A DNA stretch of 64,000 nt. It comes from Eutypa lata. Its lineage: Eukaryota > Ascomycota > Sordariomycetes > Xylariales > Diatrypaceae. Both the position numbers and the translations under genes were made by a program. The notes below the pieces were generated by a model. It was not told the origin of the DNA and searched no databases. It saw only the letters and a list, made by a program, of their open reading frames with translations. The stretch lies in the NCBI GenBank assembly GCA_022661535.1, contig JAKULF010000007.1, forward strand, positions 868,001 to 932,000, read 5' to 3'. Of the stretch, positions 56,435-64,000 are shown in pieces (within the stretch, counting starts at the first letter, position 1; each line of letters begins with the position of its first letter).

Positions 56435-58273
56435 ATGGATATGGCATCGTCAATTCTTCTCCATATCAGCGTTTGCTTCATTTTAGCAGTGGCAGCTGCG
56501 TCGGCTGGTAAGAGCATATGGAGCACGTTAAACGACACAGCAGATGGCCGTCTCTACAGCAACCAGCCGGTCTCCCGGCCTTGTTTCTCAACTTACAACG
56601 GCGCGCCAGTCGACATCGACGAGGCATCTTGTGCTGAGATCCGGGGTAACTATAGTACTAACGCATTTCGCATTGAGATTCCCGGGGCATACCAGTTAGT
56701 CCAGGACGAGGCGTGCGTCTCCGACCCAGCCGACCAATGTCTACTACCTCTAGATAGCACGACCTCGCCTACGGGGATGCCGGTCCCCGGGAGTTTGTGC
56801 AACCAAGGCAGCGTTCCTAGTTATTACATCGAGGTGAAAGAGGCTGGAGACGCGATTGCGGCATTCAAATTCGCAAGGACTCACAACGTGACCCTGGTCA
56901 TCAAGAACAGCGGACACGACTACCTATCCCGGAACAGCCAAAAAGGCTCCCTAGCCCTCTGGGTACACACCCTAAAGGGACTGCAACACCACGAGGACTT
57001 CACACCGGAGAGCTGCGGCTCCCCCTCAGCACCAGCCGGCCGCGCCATCACCGCCGCAGCTGGCGAGACCACGGGCGACATATACGTCTTCGCCTCAGCG
57101 CACAACAGCACCTTCGTAGGCGGGTACTCAGGGACGATAGCAGCGTCGGGCGGCTATGTGACAGGCGGTGGCCATAGCGTCCTGGCGCCCGTGTACGGGA
57201 TCGCCGCGGACCGCGTCGTGCAGTTCCGGATCGTAACGCCCGACGGCGAGCTGCGCACCGCGAACCGCTGCCAGAACCCGGATCTGTTCTTCGCGCTGCG
57301 CGGCGGGGGAGGAGGCACCTTCGGCGTCGTCCTCGAGGCTACGCACCGCGTCGAGCCGGCCGTACCTGTCGCTATGGCGTCTATTAAGCTGCCGAGCAAT
57401 ATCACGGCGGATGTGGCCATGCAGTGGGTTGAGTTGCAGGCGAGGGGGTCGCTTAGGTGGGGCAGGGAGGGCTGGGGTGGCCATGTGGCTGGTTCGTATC
57501 TCGCGCATATGAACCCGCTTCCCGCTATTGCGAATATGAGTGATGGCGGTGCTGCGGCGAGGGAATCGATGCGCAGAGCGTCCGAGTTCGCTCTTGCGCT
57601 CGGGGGTACCAGTGAGGTTGAGGTCATGTCCGACTGGCTGGCATTGTGGAATAAGTACCTGCTACCGAGCAACCAGCAGAACGCGGGTGTTATGAGGTAC
57701 CTGAGTAGCCGACTGGTGCCACAGGACATGTTCGCGGATGATGAGGGCATAGAGAAAATCATGGGATATCTCCGAAACGCGAGAGAGCTGGGATTCGACC
57801 CGAAATCGTTCTACTTCCCGGTCGGCACCCCCTTCGTAGCCGATACCACGATCGGCAAGAACCATCTCGACGGCGACGCCGACAGTAGTGACGACCACGG
57901 GACATCCGTCCATCCGGCGTGGTATAGCAGTCTGTGGAGCATGTCGAGCGGTGTCAGCATCGCGTGGAACGCGACGTACGAAGAGCGGCTGCGGAGTTTC
58001 GTCCAGCTCACGAGCGCCACTAAGCTTTCGGAAGCATTGACCGGGCCCGAAGGAGGGGCGTACACGAACGAGGTCAACCCGTTCACCGAGGATTGGAAGC
58101 AGGCTTGGTGGGGTCCCCACTACGATGCGCTACTCGAGACGAAGAGGAAGTACGACCCGTATGGCCTTCTGAACTGTTGGAAGTGTGTTGGCTTTGAGGA
58201 CAGCGATGCCTTGAGCCAGCGCTTTAGATGCCATGGAAAGTTGCAGGAGGACGTATACGCTGCTCTCCGATAA
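56435..58273 (+). CDS. Secreted FAD-binding oxidase, BBE-type (isoamyl-alcohol-oxidase-like)
   Basis: Single exon, 612 aa, with a signal peptide (MDMASSILLHISVCFILAVA, cleavage near ASA-GK). The FAD_binding_4 domain covers about residues 130-310: VIKNSGHDYLSRNSQKGSLA, with His161 as probable covalent FAD site, then GYSGTIAASGGYVTGGGHSV and NPDLFFALRGGGGGTFGVV. Relatives with two FAD bonds have a GC-P/S-T motif before the GG; here that position reads YSGT, so only the His link is expected. The BBE segment near the end includes NPFTEDWKQAWWG, HYDALLETKRKYDP and LLNCWKCVGF. There are many Cys and N-glycosylation sequons, consistent with export. Such enzymes often sit in metabolite clusters and oxidise alcohols or terpenoid/alkaloid intermediates; the substrate here is unknown. 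It is divergent from the NmrA-like gene. Confidence 0.9.
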   Translation: MDMASSILLHISVCFILAVAAASAGKSIWSTLNDTADGRLYSNQPVSRPCFSTYNGAPVDIDEASCAEIRGNYSTNAFRIEIPGAYQLVQDEACVSDPADQCLLPLDSTTSPTGMPVPGSLCNQGSVPSYYIEVKEAGDAIAAFKFARTHNVTLVIKNSGHDYLSRNSQKGSLALWVHTLKGLQHHEDFTPESCGSPSAPAGRAITAAAGETTGDIYVFASAHNSTFVGGYSGTIAASGGYVTGGGHSVLAPVYGIAADRVVQFRIVTPDGELRTANRCQNPDLFFALRGGGGGTFGVVLEATHRVEPAVPVAMASIKLPSNITADVAMQWVELQARGSLRWGREGWGGHVAGSYLAHMNPLPAIANMSDGGAAARESMRRASEFALALGGTSEVEVMSDWLALWNKYLLPSNQQNAGVMRYLSSRLVPQDMFADDEGIEKIMGYLRNARELGFDPKSFYFPVGTPFVADTTIGKNHLDGDADSSDDHGTSVHPAWYSSLWSMSSGVSIAWNATYEERLRSFVQLTSATKLSEALTGPEGGAYTNEVNPFTEDWKQAWWGPHYDALLETKRKYDPYGLLNCWKCVGFEDSDALSQRFRCHGKLQEDVYAALR

Positions 58274-58946
58274 AGCAAGTATGTAAGAGAAGTCGCGCCG
58301 CGTCGCGTTGGAGATACAGTCATTAGTTAACAGGATTTCTTTTATTAAAATTCAATACAACTTTGGTATCCTGTTCTACAGCAACAAATGTGCAGTTTAA
58401 AGTAAAGACATGGCAGGATCAAAATTAAACGACTTAATATATGACAAGAGCGATGACACAATGTCCGATAGACAATAGTTGATGGAATATGGGAACATAA
58501 GGTTAAAAAAAAAGGGGTTAAGTACTTCGTAAGGGTTAAAATATCACAACCCACCCATGCCACGGACCGGCAATTAAACCCCACTGTAGTAGTCTCAAAT
58601 GTGCCCCGCGCTTTAGCTGGATATAGAGATAACTATATTTAACTATACGTAAATATAGAAGAATTCCCACTCATATGACGTGATGCGGGACAATATGGAG
58701 GTACCCCGTACCTATTATCCGAGATCGCAAAATGCCGGAAAGGCGACCTTATATTAAAAGAAGACGGAATGTCTAAAGAATTCAATATTTGAGCAAAAGG
58801 TTCAAGTCCCGTATGCACGTGTAGGAAATTTCAATATACAATTTAGAAAATCTGCTTGTAACCACTGGATTGGTCGGCCAGCGCTTACTAGATATAGGAC
58901 ACCACCACATCACTACACCCCGTATCACAAGCAAAGCGACGAGACG
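58274..58946. other. Intergenic, 0.67 kb
   Basis: AT-rich spacer between two plus-strand genes. GGTTCAAGTCCC at 58799-58810 matches a tRNA B box, but the flanks do not pair, so it is not a tRNA. Confidence 0.5.
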
Positions 58947-60136
58947 ATGGCAGGAGCAGCAGATCAAACCGCTGAGGAGGTCCCCGCTGCGGTCTCGAGC
59001 ACCACACTCACCATCGCCGGCCTACAGCTCGACATATATGGTCTGGTCGAACTGCCGGCATCAGCTACGTCCGTGTCGTGCCTCTGGCTGCACCACGGGC
59101 GTCTGAGGAAAAAAGAAGACATGGCGGAGACGGCGCACCGGGTCATCTCCGCACACCAACACCAGCACCGACAACAAGAAAAACAGACGAAACGCGGGCT
59201 AATTGCCGTCGCGTTCGACCAGCGCAACCACGGGACGCGCTTGGTCTCGGCGCGCGCCAACGACTCCTGGAATCGGGGGAACGGGACCCATGCTCAGGAT
59301 ATGTTCGGGATGGTGTCGGGGACTGTGTGCGATACGATGCATCTTATTGATGTGCTGGAGGGGTATCTGTTCGGGGCTGGCGATGGACCGGGAGGGGGAG
59401 GTGGGATGGCGACGGGGCGCGTCGTCATCGATCAGCATCTGGTTCTCGGCCGCAGTCTGGGCGGTCATAGCGCTTGGCAGTTGCTGTTTGCGGACCCGAG
59501 GGTCACTGCTGCTGTTGTGGTTATTGGGTGTCCGGATTATATGCGTAAGTGATGTGATGTGATCTGCTGTCCCTAGGTTGGTTGGTTGGTTTGGTGAAAG
59601 CTTCTGCTTGATTTACTGTGGGTCGTCGCGCTGACTGATTGATCGTTCTTCGAAAAGGCCTCCTCAAGGATCGCGCGCGGAAGTCAAAACTCGCGACTTA
59701 CTCGAAGGACGACCAAGGCGCATTGTTCATTGGTAGCAAGGACTTCCCGGAATCCCTAGTAAAGGCCTGTGAGAAGTACGATCCGAAAGGCATCTTGTTC
59801 GGAACGGACGAAGTCGCGACAGTTCCTACGCCGACCGCGGAACAAGGACGGATACGACCTATTCTGGATTCTAAGGTCCGCGGGAAGAGGTTCCAGATCT
59901 TGTCCGGAGGCGATGATAAGCTCGTGCCGTACGCCATCGGGTCACCGTTCCTGGATTTCTTCAAGGACGCGACGGCGACGTGGTACCGGGATGGTAATGT
60001 TTACGTGGAGGATAATGTCTATGCTGGGGTTGGCCACGATTTCGATCTCACAATGAAGAAGGACGCCGTGCGGTTTATATTAGATACTGTTGCCCTAGCA
60101 GACCAGGACAACAAGGCGGCTTCAGCCAAGATATAG
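58947..60136 (+). CDS. Alpha/beta hydrolase
   Basis: Cytosolic serine hydrolase of the alpha/beta fold; no signal peptide. Exons 58947-59544 and 59658-60136 (113-bp intron, GTAAGT donor, AAAAG acceptor) give 358 aa. WLHHGRLRKK near residue 48 corresponds to the oxyanion-hole HG. FDQRNHGTR follows beta-4. The nucleophile elbow is LGRSLGGHSAW with Ser170, SGGDDKLVPY supplies the likely acid (Asp285/286) and GVGHDFD carries His326. The central insert is Gln/His- and Gly-rich. This organisation resembles fungal proteins annotated as YjjU/peptidase-like or dienelactone-hydrolase-like; I cannot name the substrate. It ends only 47 bp from the stop of the convergent DUF218 gene. Confidence 0.82.
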
Positions 60137-60183
60137 GATATGGTAATTCGTAATCTTGTATTAGATGATACGTACGTACTAAG

Positions 60184-61057
60184 TCATCGACTGCGAGACC
60201 ATGGTTGCAGCGCACCTTGGCTGAGGTATTCTTGGCCATCTTCACAGATCTCCGACTTCACGCCACTATGTTGACGTTCTTCATCGGTGTGAAATAGAAG
60301 CTGAGAGACTCCCCACGGATTCCTTTTCCTTCGTTTGCCTGCTAGAACCCCTCCTTTCCCGTGAGGATCCTCCATCCACTGCGTGACTGCTTGAGCGACG
60401 CCTTTCACCGCCGCCTCGTTGGTTCCGTCGATCATGTTCGGCGGATCAATTCCGACAAAGTCGATACGGTCCAGGGGAAACCCGATAGCGCCACCGTGGC
60501 AGTCGACGAGCCGCTCGCGCTTAAACGCATGGCTGACTATCGTGATGCGCTCTGGCCATGTTTTTCCGTGATCTCGCCAGAACTGAATTAGGGAGAAGAG
60601 CACATTGGAGTAGGAGTCTAGTGCGCGCTCTTCGCAGACCACTCTGGAGGACGAAGAATCGGGTATAATGCTAAAAAATGCATTTGTAGCAGCTAGGTTG
60701 GCGTAGCTCTTCGCTTCCGATAACCGAGACTCCTTCCGTGTTGGGCCTCTGGATTGAAGAGTTAGGACTGCATGTGGGATGGGATGGCTTGGTACATATG
60801 ACTTCTCGAATAATAAACCTTTATTTCAGTAGGGTATGGAACAAACCCTCGGTGACATACCCAGAAAACATCAATACTGCCTTCTTGTCCCCGTCCAGTT
60901 CGCGAAGCCCTGCCTTGATATGCTCGATGAAAGTAGGGGTTTCACCCTTCTGAAAATCGGCAATGAGCCATTCCTCTTCGTCGAAACCACCGCTGGACCC
61001 CCCTAGCCAGATTCCGTGGCAACAAACAATAACCAGGTGGTTGCTTATCACAGTCAT
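60184..61057 (-). CDS. DUF218 domain protein (YdcF/SanA-like)
   Basis: Exons 61057-60861 and 60748-60184 (112-bp intron, GTATGT donor, CAG acceptor) give 253 aa. The start Met precedes the first beta strand and nucleotide-like loop (NHLVIVCCHGIWLGG). The splice rebuilds MFSGGPTRKESRLSEAKSYA, the hallmark of the DUF218 fold (S-G-G-x-T-x-x..SEA..Y). TIVSHAFKRERL and DFVGIDPPN mark later strands. In bacteria the family includes ElyC, SanA and YdcF, linked to envelope integrity. The fungal members are uncharacterised, small and without membrane segments. It is tandem with the folate gene upstream (204 bp apart). Confidence 0.87.
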
Positions 61058-61261
61058 GCTATATATGTATATGTATACTTGGTTCTCATTTACCTGTCGT
61101 CGGTTGAAGTGAGTTTGGGAGACCGCGGGTGGGTTTCTCATTTAACTATCTAATCGACAAATGCATAGTCTCACTTAGCACATAACCCTTACGATTCTAT
61201 TACGCTTATAAGGAATTTTGTACTATCGACATCTCCTTTTGCCTTGAAATTTGTCAGGTAT

Positions 61262-62485
61262 CTATTTTTTCGTAGACCTTAATGTCCTCAGTATATCTGA
61301 TACTAAATAGAGACTGCCCGCAATAACGAGGGGACCTTCGTCTGCTGTGCGTGTCGCCCACTCAAGTGCAGACTGAACATTCGCGCGTGCATCGAGCTGG
61401 GAGGCAGCGGTAACACCATAGCTACTGGCTACCCTCAATATACAGTTCGATTCCATCGGTTTGACCCAAGGCATCCCATCCACTGGTCCGAACTCCACAG
61501 CTACAACATTATCCCCAGGGCGTAACAAGAGGTTTAAGATCTCAGTCAGATCCTTCCCCTCAGAAGCTGCGAGGACATACGTGATTGGCTTGCCGGTAGT
61601 TCTTAAGTACTTGTTAACATAGGCAGCCAGGACCTCGGCCGACTGCGGATTATGAGCGCCGTCCAGCAGCACACGGGCTTTTCTTCCTGTGAGACTTCTG
61701 ATATCAAGTGACTGGAGTCGACCCGGCCACACCATCTCACCAATGGCTCGAGCAAGAACGCTCGTGTCATCGGCATGCTGAAGGTATGCTAACTGGAAAG
61801 CTTTATGTGCAGATGCAAGATTTTGGCATTGGTGAGGCTCCAGTCTATCCTGCATCTCACGGACAAGCTCGCTAGACTCTGGTCCTGTGATATTGACGGT
61901 CGTCCCAGTAGTAGCTGCATGTTCTCTGATGACATCTAATATGGGCCGGGGGTTGCTACCGTCTACAACACAAGGCACCCCTGCTCGCATGATGCCTGCT
62001 TTCTGGAGGGCGATCTCCTCGAGTGTATTGCCTAGAAACGACTGGTGGTCAAGTCCGATCTTAGAGATTACGGTAACGGACTTTTGCTTCAGCACATTTG
62101 TCGCGTCGAGCCTACCACCAAGGCCTACTTCGATGACACCAACCTCGACCTTCTCCGATTCGAAGATCTCGAAAGCGATAGCGGTCAACAGCTCGAATTC
62201 ACTCGCTCCGAGGCACTGGTCTTCATTCCTCTTCTTGACGACATCCTCGAAATGTCGGAACTTAGCTTCAGATACGGCTCCGTCGTTGACCGTGATACAG
62301 TCCCAGCGGTCGATGAGATGGGGCGATGTAAATCTGCCGCAAGTGATCTTCTTGGTGCGTAGCATGGCCGTCAAGTAGGCACATATCGAACCCTTGCCAT
62401 TCGTTCCAGCAACATGTATAGCTTTCCATGTCTGCGGCGTGTTCTTTAGGAGAGCCGCTATACGAGCCAGGCCTAAATCAATCAT
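61262..62485 (-). CDS. FOL3: Dihydrofolate synthase / folylpolyglutamate synthase family (FOL3-like)
   Basis: Mur-ligase-type enzyme that adds glutamate to dihydropteroate (dihydrofolate synthase) or to folates. Single exon, 407 aa. Visible elements are the N-terminal MIDLGLARIAALL, P-loop HVAGTNGKGS (residues 24-33), the family signature FTSPHLIDRWDCITVND, EVGLGGRLDATN, SKIGLDHQSFLG, the Lys-containing QKAGIMRAGVP (Lys corresponds to the carbamylated or ATP-site residue) and VLLDGAHNPQSAEVLAAYV in the C-terminal domain. The short length, without mitochondrial leader, fits cytosolic dihydrofolate synthase FOL3 better than MET7-type FPGS (about 500 aa). It shares a 1.1-kb divergent upstream region with the gene that starts at 63632. 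Confidence 0.92.
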   Translation of the reverse strand: MIDLGLARIAALLKNTPQTWKAIHVAGTNGKGSICAYLTAMLRTKKITCGRFTSPHLIDRWDCITVNDGAVSEAKFRHFEDVVKKRNEDQCLGASEFELLTAIAFEIFESEKVEVGVIEVGLGGRLDATNVLKQKSVTVISKIGLDHQSFLGNTLEEIALQKAGIMRAGVPCVVDGSNPRPILDVIREHAATTGTTVNITGPESSELVREMQDRLEPHQCQNLASAHKAFQLAYLQHADDTSVLARAIGEMVWPGRLQSLDIRSLTGRKARVLLDGAHNPQSAEVLAAYVNKYLRTTGKPITYVLAASEGKDLTEILNLLLRPGDNVVAVEFGPVDGMPWVKPMESNCILRVASSYGVTAASQLDARANVQSALEWATRTADEGPLVIAGSLYLVSDILRTLRSTKK

Positions 62486-63631
62486 AGTGCTATTCGATCC
62501 CCCTTTGTAAGAGATATTTTGTTCCTTGGCACGTTCAAAGGTGCCTGTTTGTAGTTAGAAGTTTAACTAAGTCGTGAAACTGGAAGTTCTGACGCTTGCT
62601 AGCGTTTGTTGGTGTTATTGTGTTGCATTGTTTTGTTGATATGGCTTGGTAATGAGTCACAACTTCAAAAAGGTCTACTTGGTTGTTGTGTTAGCCTTCC
62701 TAAGCGTCCAGCGAGATTTATAGATCAACCTCAGCCTGTCAATTTCGATGAAGTCGTTGGCGGGCTGACAACCAGGGACCCCGAATCTACTAGGCAGGGA
62801 TTGTCGGGTTGCTCCCGAGTTCATTTTGACGTACTTGTAAAGTGAGATCTGATAAAAGAATACTTTCTAAACTTGATATTTGACGCTATTAAGGTACGAT
62901 AAGGAAGTATTTTCATAATATATCTTATCGTAAGATTCAAGGTGGGGAATGTCAAAAATGGGGAAGTACACACGGACCAATTAATGTCACGTATCACATG
63001 CATAGCACATGGCTGGCATGAGGGAGGGCTGGCAATCAGAATCCGCACCGCGCAACAAGCCCAGCAGCCCCAGTCAAAAGCATTTGTCGACCCCTTTGAG
63101 ATATTCCGACTTGTTTTTCCCACCCTTCCTCCACATCAATCAAATCATCCATCATCCATCTTTGGACTCGACGAAAAAGGGACATCAACCCAACAGCCAC
63201 GATACGACCAATTAATATACAAATTTGTGTCGCATCAGGTTGCATTGTGGAAAATACAACTTGGAGGTTTTTCTCTCTTCTTTTTTCCCTGTCTGGTTGT
63301 TGATTAGCATTGCGCTTTTACATCATTTCCATGTCCTTTTGAGCTTGGTTGCAGTTGCACTGCTTACCCTGCTTATCCTTTAAACTTCCGGTCGCGAAAA
63401 TCACCGGAGCTGCCACGTCCTGGTCCTTGTCAACCAACAACACAAAACGTGTCTGATTTCCGCTCTGCCGCTATTCTATTAGCCACATTCACGGACGTAC
63501 GAACAGTCCGACTGCACGCAAGCACGCACGCAAGCACGCACGCGACAGCCGCATCTCTAATCATCGCCGTTGGCCGCGATCGTTTTTTCCACATTCAGCG
63601 CTTGTCGCATCCGTCCAATAGGAACGGCAAA
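62486..63631. other. Divergent promoter region between FOL3-like gene and the last gene
   Basis: Region of 1.15 kb without a supported gene. The part from 63300 on looks like the leader of the rightward gene: C/T-rich, with GCAC/GCAA tandem repeats at about 63513-63543. Confidence 0.5.
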
Positions 63632-64000
63632 ATGGGTCTTCCGTAAGTTGCTACCATCCCCTATCAAGTTCATAACACGTGCATCTTGTAAGCATGACGC
63701 GTGCCCTTATCATTGTCGCGTCGTATTGCGTATCACAATAGTAAACTTTAAAGAGAATAGCATGTATTATTCCCAGCATTCCTATATGATGTCATATTTC
63801 AGTTATGAATAAGAGCGCCGATGACAATGTGAATCATGAATGATTGTTATAACTTGCATTCAACTCACCCATTTCGTCTACAGATTATTCGTTGCCCCTG
63901 TCGAATCCGACATCACTTCCAAGCCCTCTGCAAAGACCCCCGCAGACCCCGCGCATGCGCGATCCCCGATCCGCCGTGCGCCGCGATCGCCATACCACCA
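63632..64000 (+). CDS. N-terminus of an unrecognised protein (partial)
   Basis: ATG at 63632 followed by only 11 coding bases before a GTAAGT donor. A 241-bp intron with a CTACAG acceptor leads to 63884. The join reads MGLPLFVAPVESDITSK, then a basic Ser/Pro segment with ARSPIRRAPRSP, and runs off the window. The tiny first exon and clean splice sites support a real gene. The visible part is disordered with SPxR sites (possible CDK targets). No domain is visible yet. Confidence 0.6.

Noticed and set aside
58780..58850. tRNA B-box GGTTCAAGTCCC
   Set aside because: Perfect B-box sequence, but the surrounding bases form neither a T-stem nor an acceptor stem, and no A box is at the right distance.
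63449..63646. Plus-strand frame ending just before the last gene
   Set aside because: It overlaps the leader and the first exon of the gene at 63632, and part of it is translation of a GCAC/GCAA tandem repeat.

Overview
The window is nuclear DNA of a filamentous ascomycete (Pezizomycotina, most likely a sordariomycete). The evidence is short spliceosomal introns (about 55-165 bp) with GTAAGT-type donors, fungal gene families (Zn2Cys6 regulator, NmrA-like reductase, BBE-type FAD oxidases, SGNH acetyl esterase, Cex1-type pseudokinase, fungal LST8) and monocistronic genes on both strands. No rRNA, tRNA, CRISPR or prokaryotic feature was found. The species was not identified.

Layout. 0-5 kb: the 3' end of a gene with a hydrophobic C-terminus, then an MFS sugar transporter with CreA-like sites upstream. 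5-14 kb: a gene-poor desert. 14-24 kb: a small Cys-rich protein, LST8 (TOR complex subunit) with a large low-complexity insert, a Cex1/SCYL1-type pseudokinase and a multi-pass membrane protein of unknown function. 24-29 kb: decayed sequence, including a frame whose stops are all TAG/TAA and a degraded locus. 29-37 kb: an intact F-box protein, homoserine kinase (THR1), then two adjacent pseudogenes (F-box and kinase-like). 38-45 kb: a secreted FAD oxidase, a hAT-type MITE with a perfect 8-bp target duplication, and a secreted SGNH esterase. 46-60 kb: a DHA1 transporter, a Zn2Cys6 regulator, an NmrA-like reductase, a second secreted BBE oxidase and an alpha/beta hydrolase; this looks like a small co-regulated accessory group without a backbone synthase. 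60-64 kb: a DUF218 protein, a dihydrofolate/folylpolyglutamate synthase and the first exons of a gene leaving the window.

Housekeeping functions (LST8, Cex1-like, THR1, FOL3-like) are GC-rich islands. They alternate with AT-rich accessory segments that hold secreted enzymes, pseudogenes, MITE-like repeats and inverted repeats. Exon borders were read by eye from splice motifs and protein continuity; where two acceptors fit, this is stated.
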